Below are positions 1 to 6,431 of a stretch of 9,112 nucleotides of DNA, in pieces. The translations under genes were made by a program, and so were the position numbers. The first letter of the stretch is position 1. Every line of letters starts with the position of its first letter. Source of the DNA: Clostridiales bacterium UBA1446 (GTDB taxonomy: Bacteria > Bacillota > Clostridia > Oscillospirales > Oscillospiraceae). The stretch lies in assembly GCA_002329245.1 (NCBI GenBank), contig DCTG01000102.1, positions 1-9,112 of the forward strand. Direction: 5' to 3'. The notes beneath the pieces are model-generated. The model did not search any database. It was given only the letters and a program-made list of their open reading frames with translations, and had not been told where the DNA came from.

Positions 1-80
1 TTCATCTAAACGCCGAAGGGCAGCGGCTCATGGCCCGGATCGCGGCCGAAACCATCCGCCGCATCGGCTGGTGCGCCTGA
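1..80 (+). CDS. SGNH/GDSL-type hydrolase, C-terminal fragment (partial)
   Basis: The reading frame entering from the left edge (first full codon at base 3) gives 25 residues, beginning HLNAEGQRLMA and ending IGWCA, then TGA at 78-80. A His followed by L-N-x-x-G and an amphipathic helix is the usual C-terminal end of SGNH/GDSL esterases and lipases, where this His belongs to the catalytic D-x-x-H block. The Asp would lie just outside the window. The family call rests on this short tail only; another alpha/beta hydrolase tail is possible. The next gene, lplA, starts 52 bases downstream on the same strand with no clear promoter or terminator between them, so co-transcription is plausible. Confidence 0.5.
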   Translation, partial: HLNAEGQRLMARIAAETIRRIGWCA

Positions 81-97
81 GGCGGCGGCAATAAACG

Positions 98-117
98 CCT
101 GCCTTTCGTCAGGCAGG
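98..117 (+). other. Small hairpin in the lplA leader
   Basis: A perfect 7-bp inverted repeat (CCTGCCT / AGGCAGG) with a 6-base loop ends four bases before the lplA Shine-Dalgarno AGGAG. No T-tract follows on either strand, so it is not an intrinsic terminator. It may protect or modulate the lplA ribosome-binding region, or it may be incidental. Confidence 0.35.
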
Positions 118-132
118 AAAAGGAGCAAAGAT

Positions 133-1134
133 ATGAATAAGAAGACGGTATACCTCGAAAGCCCGTCGTTCGATCCGGCCTTCAACCTTGCTTTGGAACA
201 GTACGTATTCGATTCCCTGCCGCGGGATTGCGGCTATTTCATGCTGTGGCAGAACGACAGGGCGGTGATTATCGGGAAGCATCAGAACGCCGCGGAGGAA
301 ATCAACGCCTCCTATCTGAAGGAACACGCGATTCCCGTCGTACGCCGCCTCTCCGGCGGCGGCGCCGTTTACCATGACTTAGGCAATCTCAATTTTACGT
401 TTATTGCCGACGCCGGTGAAACGGGAACGTTGGATCTGAAGTCCTTCTGCCTCCCCGTGGTGGAAGCCCTGAACGCGCTCGGCGTTCCGGCCGAGGTAAG
501 CGGGCGCAACGACATGACTCTGCACGGGAAAAAGTTTTCGGGCGGCGCGCAGTACATCCGGGACGGACGCCTTTTGCACCACGGGACGCTGCTGTTCGAC
601 TCCGATCTCGACGCGGTTGCAAGCGCCCTGCAGGTATCCGGCGACAAGATCGAATCGAAAGGCCTTAAATCGGTCCGATCGCGGGTGACAAACCTGAAAC
701 CCTTTCTCCCCGACGGAATGGACCTGGCGGGTTTTCGGGCGCATCTGAAGCGGTATATTGCGAAGAATACGGAGTTAACCTCCTATGCGCTTACGCCCGA
801 GGATTTAAAGGCAATCCGCCTGCTGCGCGAAACCCGGTACGCCTCCTGGGAATGGAATTTCGGCATGTCTCCCCCTTACAGCATACAGAATGCTCGCTAC
901 ATCGAAGGCTGCGGCACGGTACGGCTGTCGATGGAAGTCGAGCGCGGCGTAATCACCGCCTTTTCCTCCTCCGGAGATTATTTCGGAGACGGGGATACGG
1001 ACGAACTGCGAAGCGTCCTTGTCGGAACCCCGCTGAACGAAGATTCTCTTCTGTCCGCGCTGCGCGCGTTCCCCTTGGAGCGCTGTTACAAGGGTCTCAC
1101 GGCGGAGGCATTTATTAAGCTCCTGCTCGAATAA
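133..1134 (+). CDS. lplA: Lipoate-protein ligase A
   Basis: This cytoplasmic enzyme activates free lipoate with ATP to lipoyl-AMP and transfers it to the conserved lysine of lipoyl domains (2-oxoacid dehydrogenase E2, GcvH). The 333-residue protein carries the family signature R71-R72-L-S-G-G-G-A-V-Y-H81-D with the following G-N-L-N-F stretch. It also has the H-G-K-K134-F-S-G-G motif, whose lysine matches the catalytic Lys133 of E. coli LplA, and H150-G-T-L-L-F. Residues about 240-330 form the C-terminal accessory domain (W-x-W-N-F-G-M-S-P-P-Y), so this is a full-length two-domain LplA. The ATG at 133 has AGGAG seven bases upstream. No lipoylated enzyme or glycine-cleavage gene is seen in the window, so its partner lies elsewhere. 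It runs convergently toward the CoA-transferase operon; the 61 bases between the two stop codons hold only a weak CCCGCGGG palindrome and no good terminator. Confidence 0.95.
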   Translation: MNKKTVYLESPSFDPAFNLALEQYVFDSLPRDCGYFMLWQNDRAVIIGKHQNAAEEINASYLKEHAIPVVRRLSGGGAVYHDLGNLNFTFIADAGETGTLDLKSFCLPVVEALNALGVPAEVSGRNDMTLHGKKFSGGAQYIRDGRLLHHGTLLFDSDLDAVASALQVSGDKIESKGLKSVRSRVTNLKPFLPDGMDLAGFRAHLKRYIAKNTELTSYALTPEDLKAIRLLRETRYASWEWNFGMSPPYSIQNARYIEGCGTVRLSMEVERGVITAFSSSGDYFGDGDTDELRSVLVGTPLNEDSLLSALRAFPLERCYKGLTAEAFIKLLLE

Positions 1135-1195
1135 CCCCTTTTCCCGCGGGGAGTATGCGCGCAGGCAGAGAACAGGATAGGGAAAGAATTCCCCG

Positions 1196-2794
1196 TTACG
1201 AAACGGATTTTGTCTCTAAGCCCATTTTCCCCTCCCGGAAAATGCGGGAATCCATGGTCCTGAGATGGGGACTGATCCGGGGAGCAAACTCCATTTTGTC
1301 CAATATATCCTTTTGCAGGTCGACACCGGGCGCTATTTCGGTCAGGACAAGCCCTTCTTCGGTCAGGCAGAATACCGCGCGTTCGGTGATGAACATGACC
1401 TCCTGGCCGCTTCTCACGGCGTATACGCCTGAAAAGGTAATCTGCTGCACTTCATTCACGAATTTGACTCCGTCGCCGTCCCGGACAATGTGAAGTCCTT
1501 GTTCCGAGATTTCGATTTCGCTCTTGCCGACGGTAAAGGTGCCCATGAAGATGACCTTTTTCGAGTTCTGGGAGATGTCGATAAACCCTCCGGGTCCGTT
1601 GCTGCGTCCTGCGAACTTCGAGACGTTGACGTTGCCTTTCGGGTCAATTTCGGCGGCTCCGAGGAAGGTCATGTCCAACATGCCGCCGTCAATCATATCG
1701 ATCATATCGGTCTGCGTAAAAACAGCCTCGGGATTGGCGGTTCCGGGAAACGCCTGCCCCTGCTGAACAATGCCGCCCATAGGACCTGCTTCGACGGACA
1801 TCGTCATGCCCTCGCCAAGCCCTTCCTCAGCGGCAACCGTGGCGATACTGGCGGGCATGCCGACACCCAGGTTGATGATGATGCCGGGCTGAAGCTCCAT
1901 TGCGGCGCGGCGGGTTATCACCTTGCGGACACTCATTTCCATCGGTTCCATCACGGCTTCCACCGTTTTGATATCGCCCGTCAGCTCGGGGCGATAGTAG
2001 GGGAAATCCGTGTTCTGCCGCTGATGGTCCGGATTTTTGGCCTTGACGACGTAGTCGACAAGTTTTCCATGGATCCGGACGCGCCGCGGGTGGATGCTGC
2101 CCCTGCGAACGATTTCCCCGACCTGCGCGATGACGATTCCGCCGTTGTTATGCGTAGCGACGGCAATCTCCAATTCCGGGCCGATAATCGCCTCCTGATC
2201 CATGGAGAGGTTGCCGTCTTCGTCCGCATAAGTCGCGCGAATAAAGCAGACGTTCGGCTTGAACGCCTTGTAAAACAGGTATTCCTCGCCGTCAATCTCC
2301 ATCAGCCTGACAACGGGTCCCTGCTGCCTTGCCTTCTCGTTGACCGCGCATCCCTCCTGCCGCGGGTCGCAGTAGGTACCCAAACCGACCTTTGTCAGAA
2401 GACCGGGCCGGCCGCCCGCGGTGGTGCGAAACAAGTTCATCACCACGCCCATCGGAAGGAGGTATCCGGCGACCTCATTGTTGCCGACCGCCTTGGAGAA
2501 CGCTCTGGCGTCGTTGAGAAGACCAACCTTCATCGTTCCGACAAGCCCCTTGGCTCTGAGCCTGTTCAGGCCCACGTTCAACCCTTTCAGGTACTCCGTA
2601 CGCTCGGTCTTGTCTCCGGGTGTAATGCCGCAGATTACGGTAAGGTTTTTCGGATGTCCGGTGGCTTCATAGCGCGCGGCCAAGCCCTCGAGCAGCTCTT
2701 CCGGGCAGCCGTAAGTGCTGAAACCTCCGACAATCAGTTCCATATTGTCCTGAATCTGGCTAACGGCTTCTTCCAGTGATGCAAACTTGGGCAT
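1196..2794 (-). CDS. Acetate/propionate CoA-transferase family protein (YdiF/Pct-like)
   Basis: This is a class I CoA-transferase of 532 residues with the alpha and beta halves fused, the layout of E. coli YdiF and clostridial propionate CoA-transferase. It would move CoA between an acyl-CoA and a free carboxylate (acetate, acetoacetate or similar) in the cytoplasm. The N-terminal half has the glycine motif I-V-G-G-F-S-T-Y-G-C (about 21-30). The C-terminal half starts near 290 with N-L-G-V-G-M-P-A-S-I. The catalytic glutamate is E335 in S-V-E-A-G-P-M-G-G, close to Glu333 of YdiF. G-A-A-E-I-D-P-K-G-N-V-N and G-P-G-G-F also fit the family. The ATG at 2794 follows AGGGG by nine bases. It is the last gene of the BKACE operon, 91 bases after the cupin gene, with a long stem-loop between them. 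Its operon role could be to take CoA from the BKACE acyl-CoA product, regenerating acetyl-CoA or activating acetoacetate. The substrate is inferred, not read from the sequence. Confidence 0.9.
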   Translation of the reverse strand: MPKFASLEEAVSQIQDNMELIVGGFSTYGCPEELLEGLAARYEATGHPKNLTVICGITPGDKTERTEYLKGLNVGLNRLRAKGLVGTMKVGLLNDARAFSKAVGNNEVAGYLLPMGVVMNLFRTTAGGRPGLLTKVGLGTYCDPRQEGCAVNEKARQQGPVVRLMEIDGEEYLFYKAFKPNVCFIRATYADEDGNLSMDQEAIIGPELEIAVATHNNGGIVIAQVGEIVRRGSIHPRRVRIHGKLVDYVVKAKNPDHQRQNTDFPYYRPELTGDIKTVEAVMEPMEMSVRKVITRRAAMELQPGIIINLGVGMPASIATVAAEEGLGEGMTMSVEAGPMGGIVQQGQAFPGTANPEAVFTQTDMIDMIDGGMLDMTFLGAAEIDPKGNVNVSKFAGRSNGPGGFIDISQNSKKVIFMGTFTVGKSEIEISEQGLHIVRDGDGVKFVNEVQQITFSGVYAVRSGQEVMFITERAVFCLTEEGLVLTEIAPGVDLQKDILDKMEFAPRISPHLRTMDSRIFREGKMGLETKSVS

Positions 2795-2820
2795 ATTCAG
2801 TTTCCCCTTCTGTCTTCCGG

Positions 2821-2880
2821 GTGTGATAGGCGCCCGGTAATCATTCCTGTGAGGGACGGTTACCGGGCCGCCTGTAACAC
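2821..2880 (-). repeat. Long intercistronic stem-loop
   Basis: The main stem pairs 2828-2840 (AGGCG CCCGGTAA) with 2860-2873 (TTACCGGG, one bulged C, CGCCT), giving 13 bp around a 19-base loop. A further GTGT/ACAC pairing at the outer ends (2821-2824 and 2877-2880) extends it across an internal loop. It occupies most of the gap between the cupin stop codon and the CoA-transferase start. In the transcribed (minus) direction it is followed by ATCACACCCGG and has no U-tract. It is therefore better read as an mRNA-stability or processing element, or a translational control element, than as a standard terminator. Confidence 0.6.
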
Positions 2881-2885
2881 TTGAT

Positions 2886-3347
2886 TTATTTGTAGGTCCC
2901 TTTTTCGTCGTATTGCGGATTCATCACGACGGAGAAGTGAAAAATCGGTCTTTTAACTTCTAAAATACGCATGGGGTTATGCGTCAGACCGGCGGGGAGG
3001 AAAATCATGGTGGTTCGGGTGAGCTTATGCGCCTCGCCGTCCACGGAAAACTCGATCACGCCGCCAAGGTCGTAGGGATCATCCGGATTGCTGCCGAAGA
3101 AACCGATCAGCTCCTCATAGTTATGGACATGCTCCCCAAAAATTGGATCCCGCTCGGGGACGGCGAAATACCAGGCGGTATTCATCTGGAAGGCGCCTTG
3201 GCACACATCGCTATCCATCCAGAGGATGCGCTTGGCGAAGTTGTTGTAAATGACACGGAAATCGGGCGTAAGCAGGTTGGCTGGCTCTTTGAGATCCTGA
3301 ACGAACAGGTTTCCGTACTTTCCGCCCTGATTATTTTCGTAGAGCAT
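2886..3347 (-). CDS. Small cupin-fold protein of unknown function
   Basis: This 153-residue protein has a single cupin barrel. Cupin motif 1 is seen as G71-E-H73-V-H75-N-Y-E-E79, and motif 2 as F-L-P-A-G-L-T-H123-N-P, which supply the expected 3-His/1-Glu metal site (H73, H75, E79, H123). There is no signal peptide, membrane segment or DNA-binding domain, so it is a stand-alone cytoplasmic cupin. It lies third in the operon, 15 bases after the dehydrogenase stop codon, with GGAAGG a suitable distance before its ATG. Cupins of this size can be isomerases, decarboxylases, dioxygenases or simple ligand binders, and the sequence does not decide between them. In an anaerobic setting an isomerase, decarboxylase or lyase role is more likely than an oxygenase. 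It should be annotated as a cupin-domain protein with an unassigned step in the pathway. Confidence 0.85.
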   Translation of the reverse strand: MLYENNQGGKYGNLFVQDLKEPANLLTPDFRVIYNNFAKRILWMDSDVCQGAFQMNTAWYFAVPERDPIFGEHVHNYEELIGFFGSNPDDPYDLGGVIEFSVDGEAHKLTRTTMIFLPAGLTHNPMRILEVKRPIFHFSVVMNPQYDEKGTYK

Positions 3348-3362
3348 TGCAGTTACCTTCCT

Positions 3363-4319
3363 TTACTCCTTGGGTAGATCCCAGTTGATGAACCGCCAAT
3401 ACGGAGCGTTTACGCGCTCCCGGTAGGCGTCCATATCCACTCCGTTCCAGTCATAGAACCCTTTGCGGGACTCGGCCCTGGCGCCGGTATCTCCCCTCGC
3501 AATCCGGTCGGTGATGGCGGGAGGCGCCTGCGCAATATTGCTCAGCGTCGGGAACACGGTATTGCAGGTCGTGATATTCAGCCGCAGATCGCCGTTATCA
3601 AAGTGCTCAAACATCCCGATCGACGTGTACCGGGGACAGAAGCTGTAATTGAGGCAGGTGTCAACATCCCGGGGTTCGCAGATGCCGCTTTCAATCAGGT
3701 TCAGGGCTTCCCGCCAGAGCGCAAACTGCAGGCGGTTCCCGATGAAGCCGGGCGCGGGCTTTTTGAGAATAACCGGCTTGCGGTCAAGGGATTCCAAAAC
3801 CTCTTTGGCAAATTGGAGAACGCCCTCGCCCGTATAGGAGCCGCCGCACAGCTCGAAAAACGGAACCATATGAGCCGGATTGAAGGGATGCGTCACGATG
3901 ATGCGATCTTTGTATTTGGTGGCCTTTTCCGCCAGCACATCGGGCACGAAGGAGGAGCTTACCGAGCAGATCACCTTCACGTTCGGGCAGTTTGCCTCAA
4001 TATCCGCGTAGATCTTGTGCTTGAGATTGATATCCTCAAACACGCATTCAAAAATCACATCGCAGTCCTTCAGCTCGGCAATGTCGAGGGTATATTTGAG
4101 GTACTTTTCGCAGATTGCAAGCTGACCTTCCGGCATCAGACCATGGCTGATCATCTGGCCGAAGTACATGTCATACGTCTTTTTGTATTCCGGGATACGG
4201 TCAGGATTGCGGGCAAGGCAGGTCGTGCGGTAGCCGTGCCCCGTCGTAAGCACGGACAGGCTGTCCCCGATCATGCCGAGGCCAATGATGCCAATGTGCT
4301 TTACGCTGTCAAGCTTCAT
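3363..4319 (-). CDS. 3-hydroxyacyl-CoA dehydrogenase family oxidoreductase (carnitine/gulonate dehydrogenase-like)
   Basis: This NAD(P)-dependent dehydrogenase of 318 residues has an N-terminal Rossmann domain, G13-L-G-M-I-G18, and a helical C-terminal domain. Active-site residues match the family. They are a Ser cluster at 119-123, H144 in T-H-P-F-N-P, E156 twelve residues later (the usual His-Glu spacing), and N195 in G-F-I-G-N-R-L. The length and the Q-F-A-L-W-R-E-A-L segment are closer to L-carnitine dehydrogenase and L-gulonate 3-dehydrogenase, which oxidise free beta-hydroxy acids, than to fatty-acid enzymes. This suits its place directly after BKACE, which uses beta-keto acids. The acidic residue usual at the end of beta-strand 2 is missing (C-L-A-R37-N), which may mean NADP use. 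The start is ATG 4319, with GAGG six bases upstream overlapping the BKACE stop codon. An in-frame GTG at 4331 overlaps that stop but leaves no room for a ribosome site. Translational coupling is likely. Confidence 0.88.
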   Translation of the reverse strand: MKLDSVKHIGIIGLGMIGDSLSVLTTGHGYRTTCLARNPDRIPEYKKTYDMYFGQMISHGLMPEGQLAICEKYLKYTLDIAELKDCDVIFECVFEDINLKHKIYADIEANCPNVKVICSVSSSFVPDVLAEKATKYKDRIIVTHPFNPAHMVPFFELCGGSYTGEGVLQFAKEVLESLDRKPVILKKPAPGFIGNRLQFALWREALNLIESGICEPRDVDTCLNYSFCPRYTSIGMFEHFDNGDLRLNITTCNTVFPTLSNIAQAPPAITDRIARGDTGARAESRKGFYDWNGVDMDAYRERVNAPYWRFINWDLPKE

Positions 4320-4327
4320 ATTGCACC

Positions 4328-5221
4328 TCACTTCTTCCGGGGTTTCAGATTAAGGATTTCTCTGGCTTCGTCGGGCGTGGCCACATCCATTTCAAGCTCG
4401 CGGATAATCCGGACCATGCGCTCAACGAGGTGCGCGTTGCTCTTTGCGAGCTGGCCGTAAGAGTAATAGATGTTGTCCTCCATACCGACGCGGACGTTGC
4501 CGCCCTTGAGCAGGCCGTAAGTCACGCCCTGCAGCTGGTGAGACCCGATCGCTAAGGTGGACCAGTTGACATGGCGGTCCTTCGGCAGCAGGCTGATCAT
4601 AAAATCAAGGTTTGGCTGGCTGAAGGAAATGGCGCCCTGGCTGACCTTATTCATGCCCATGACAAAGGTAAGCGATACGGGATCGGAAAGCACGCCGGCG
4701 GGATAGAGCACATTGAACACATCCTCGACACTGGAGGGGTTGAACGTCTCGATTTCGGGTTTGATGCCAAGCTCCATCATCCGCTTGGCCTGCTTGATAA
4801 GCCAATCGCGGTACCATTTGTAAATGAAGCAAAGATCGCCCCAGACGGTGGTAATGAGGGACGTGTCAAGGGAACACATATCGGGCAGGCAGGACGGGTC
4901 TTTCATGTTATACAGGAGCTGCACGCCGTCGTCTGCTTCCGAACCGGGTTTGGTCGCGGGAGCGGTGGAGTTTTGAATGATGATGGGGCATTTTGCGCGG
5001 ATCCCGCTGTTTATCTCGGCAAATATATCCGGGTCGTTGCTGGAATTGCCGGCCTTATCGCGGGCATGCACGTGCACGATGGAAGCGCCTGCGTTGTAGC
5101 AGTCATATGCCGAGGAGATAATTTCATCCGGCTGCTCGGGCAGATTGGGGTTTGCGTCTTTGCCCTGGAAATTTCCAGTCTGGGCAACGGTGATGATAAC
5201 TTTTCTCTTCTTAGCTGCCAT
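4328..5221 (-). CDS. Beta-keto acid cleavage enzyme (BKACE, DUF849 family)
   Basis: BKACE enzymes are zinc-dependent and condense a beta-keto acid with acetyl-CoA, giving acetoacetate and a shortened acyl-CoA. The type member, Kce, acts on 3-keto-5-aminohexanoate in lysine fermentation; others act on 3-dehydrocarnitine and related acids. The 297-residue protein shows the zinc pair H50-V-H52-A-R-D. It also has R244-V-G-M-E248-D249-N, matching Arg226, Glu230 (zinc) and Asp231 of Kce with the same internal spacing. The substrate-end motifs differ: Q-T-G-N-F18 stands where Kce has T-G-A-E14, and Q-N-S-T-A-P replaces Q-x-S-T-G-G. The substrate therefore need not be an amine. The start is ATG 5221, with AAGGAAGGG nine bases upstream. 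An in-frame ATG at 5281 would add 20 residues, but it lies immediately after the -10 box and so outside the expected transcript. It is the first gene of the operon. Confidence 0.9.
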   Translation of the reverse strand: MAAKKRKVIITVAQTGNFQGKDANPNLPEQPDEIISSAYDCYNAGASIVHVHARDKAGNSSNDPDIFAEINSGIRAKCPIIIQNSTAPATKPGSEADDGVQLLYNMKDPSCLPDMCSLDTSLITTVWGDLCFIYKWYRDWLIKQAKRMMELGIKPEIETFNPSSVEDVFNVLYPAGVLSDPVSLTFVMGMNKVSQGAISFSQPNLDFMISLLPKDRHVNWSTLAIGSHQLQGVTYGLLKGGNVRVGMEDNIYYSYGQLAKSNAHLVERMVRIIRELEMDVATPDEAREILNLKPRKK

Positions 5222-5230
5222 GTCGAAAAT

Positions 5231-5239
5231 CCCTTCCTT
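5231..5239 (-). promoter_or_regulatory. Ribosome-binding site deciding the BKACE start
   Basis: AAGGAAGGG on the minus strand sits nine bases before ATG 5221. The alternative in-frame ATG at 5281 has no purine-rich stretch before it. This supports the shorter, 297-residue protein. Confidence 0.75.
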
Positions 5240-5282
5240 TTTCAGATTATTTTTGGCTGTTTTAACTGTTTCGTCTGCCATA

Positions 5283-5311
5283 ATTATAGATTATGGCAGG
5301 CATGTTGTCAA
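5283..5311 (-). promoter_or_regulatory. Consensus sigma-70 promoter of the BKACE operon
   Basis: On the minus strand TTGACA (5311-5306), a 17-base spacer and TATAAT (5288-5283) match the housekeeping promoter consensus at all twelve positions. Transcription would start near 5276, giving a leader of about 55 bases before ATG 5221. The promoter lies downstream of a terminator for the LysR gene, so the operon has its own transcription start. A promoter this strong usually needs repression or a poor escape step to be regulated; the palindrome just upstream is the likely control site. Confidence 0.85.
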
Positions 5312-5321
5312 AAAGAGTTCC

Positions 5322-5334
5322 TTATCGGTCGATA
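5322..5334 (-). promoter_or_regulatory. Candidate LysR-type operator
   Basis: TATCG-GT-CGATA is a perfect 5-bp inverted repeat with a 2-base centre, inside a T-N11-A frame (5322-5334), the general shape of a LysR-family recognition site. It is centred about 52 bases upstream of the predicted start, shortly before the -35 box. A further TATCG half-site occurs at 5344-5348. The regulator gene is the next one upstream, which makes it the natural candidate to bind here. Binding is inferred only. Confidence 0.55.
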
Positions 5335-5351
5335 GCGATTTCATATCGGAC

Positions 5352-5379
5352 AAAAGAGCAAGCCTAAGCTTGCTCTTTT
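5352..5379 (-). terminator. Perfect hairpin terminator between the LysR gene and the BKACE operon
   Basis: A 12-bp perfect inverted repeat (AAAAGAGCAAGC / GCTTGCTCTTTT) encloses a 4-base loop. The GC-containing core GAGCAAGC is flanked by A and T tracts, so in either direction the RNA stem ends in four U residues, the form of a bidirectional intrinsic terminator. It lies about 60 bases after the LysR stop codon and upstream of the operon promoter, insulating the operon from LysR transcription. The U-tract is short, so some read-through is possible. Confidence 0.8.
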
Positions 5380-5440
5380 CTGAAGTGTTCCTACCGCCGG
5401 AAAACTGAAACCTGCGGATTTCCGGCAAGAACGATTGATA

Positions 5441-6355
5441 TCATTCCTTCTGTGGCCGTTTTTCATTCGCGTGTTCCCGCGACAAAATCGCCTCTAACTG
5501 AAGAAATTTCTGAGCGTCGGGGTTCGTGCGGTTTTTATGCCAGGCAACCACGGAATGAACCACGGCATCGTCGCCTTCGATTGGCTTGGACACCACATTG
5601 GGAAAGTTAAAGAAATATAGCAGCTGCGGCGGCAGTATCGTCACGCCGATCCCGGAATTGACCGCCATAAAAAGCGTGTCCGCACGGTTATAGAAGTTGA
5701 TGACATCCGGCACGAAGCCCCGGTTGATGCAAATGCTTTTAATCTGCCTGGACAGGGCGAAATCCGTCTCGGGCACGGAAACGAAATGATACTTTTGCAG
5801 CGTGGACCAGTCGTTCATATCGATTTTATCCGCAATATCCCGGTGCGCAAACAGATGCAGGTGATCCGTACCCGTCACGATATACTTTATACTGTCGTTT
5901 TCAGGCATCATGTAGCGGTTTGCAAAATAGATGTCATAAGCAAACTGGCTGATTGCCCGCATCATTTCAGCCCCTTCCTTGACGTCCACATCCACCTGAA
6001 CGCCGGGCTGCTTTTGAGAAAACTCGGTCAGACACTCCGAAAAAAGCGCCGCAGCGCTTGAGAGCATGGCGATATGGATATATCCGCGCCGCCCTCCGGA
6101 CATATTTCGGAGCCGGTTTTCCGCTTCCATCTGAATCGTCAGCATCTGGCTGGCGTAACCGACAAACTCCTGTCCCTCAGGCGTCAAGGAAACGCTGCGG
6201 CTGTCGCGGTTGAGCAGCTTAACGCCGATGCTGTTTTCCAGCGACTTGATGTAATTGCTCACGGTGGGCTGTGTCATAAAAAACTCGCTGGCTGTCTGCG
6301 TAAAATTCAACGTCTGAGCCACAGAAAGAAAAAGCTTTAACTGCAGCGTATCCAC
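5441..6355 (-). CDS. LysR family transcriptional regulator
   Basis: This 304-residue protein has the usual LysR plan. An N-terminal winged helix-turn-helix covers about residues 1-60 (L-F-L-S-V-A-Q, then T-Q-P-T-V-S-N-Y-I-K-S-L-E and L-L-N-R-D-S-R-S-V-S-L-T-P-E-G). A linker helix follows, then a periplasmic-binding-like effector domain from about residue 90, including N-S-G-I-G-V-T-I-L-P-P. The effector cannot be named from the sequence. GTG 6355 is chosen as start because AGAGG lies eight bases before it and the protein then begins V/M-D-T-L-Q-L-K-L-F, a normal LysR N-terminus; ATG 6361 and GTG 6364 lie too close to that site. It is encoded between the alcohol dehydrogenase and the BKACE operon, all on one strand, not in the divergent layout typical of LysR genes. 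It probably controls the BKACE operon through the palindrome at 5322-5334 and possibly the divergent promoter region near 7700. Confidence 0.92.
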   Translation of the reverse strand: MDTLQLKLFLSVAQTLNFTQTASEFFMTQPTVSNYIKSLENSIGVKLLNRDSRSVSLTPEGQEFVGYASQMLTIQMEAENRLRNMSGGRRGYIHIAMLSSAAALFSECLTEFSQKQPGVQVDVDVKEGAEMMRAISQFAYDIYFANRYMMPENDSIKYIVTGTDHLHLFAHRDIADKIDMNDWSTLQKYHFVSVPETDFALSRQIKSICINRGFVPDVINFYNRADTLFMAVNSGIGVTILPPQLLYFFNFPNVVSKPIEGDDAVVHSVVAWHKNRTNPDAQKFLQLEAILSREHANEKRPQKE

Positions 6356-6363
6356 TCGCATCA

Positions 6364-6368
6364 CCTCT
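6364..6368 (-). promoter_or_regulatory. Ribosome-binding site deciding the LysR start
   Basis: AGAGG (within TAAGAGGTGA, minus strand) precedes GTG 6355 by eight bases. It would be only two bases from ATG 6361 and would adjoin GTG 6364. The spacing favours the GTG at 6355. Confidence 0.6.
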
Positions 6369-6431
6369 TACCCGCTGCGCCGCCTGATATGCTTTATTTC
6401 AAAGAAACCCGTCCGGCGGCCCGGGGCAGAC

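Noticed and set aside
1135..1195. Possible terminator between lplA and the CoA-transferase gene
   Set aside because: Only a CCCGCGGG palindrome and short GGAA/TTCC pairings are present, with no T-tract on either strand.
1490..2779. 429-codon open frame on the plus strand
   Set aside because: It is the antisense shadow of the CoA-transferase gene. The product is His- and Asp-rich with no family features and no ribosome-binding site that I can see.
3603..4460. 285-codon open frame on the plus strand
   Set aside because: It runs antisense across two well-supported genes (dehydrogenase and BKACE) and crosses their junction. It is not a credible protein.
2886..5221. Assignment of the operon as carnitine degradation
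   Set aside because: The BKACE and dehydrogenase families fit, but no thioesterase, betaine-handling enzyme or carnitine transporter is present and the BKACE pocket has Phe at the substrate-end position, so the substrate should stay unassigned.
5222..5281. 20-residue N-terminal extension of BKACE from ATG 5281
   Set aside because: The ATG sits two bases after a perfect -10 box and has no ribosome-binding site, while ATG 5221 has a strong one.
6405..6431. GC-rich stretch followed by GTTTCTTT (minus strand) after the alcohol dehydrogenase, considered as a terminator
   Set aside because: Only a 4-bp CCCG/CGGG pairing with a large loop could be drawn. That is too weak to call, so co-transcription with the LysR gene remains open.
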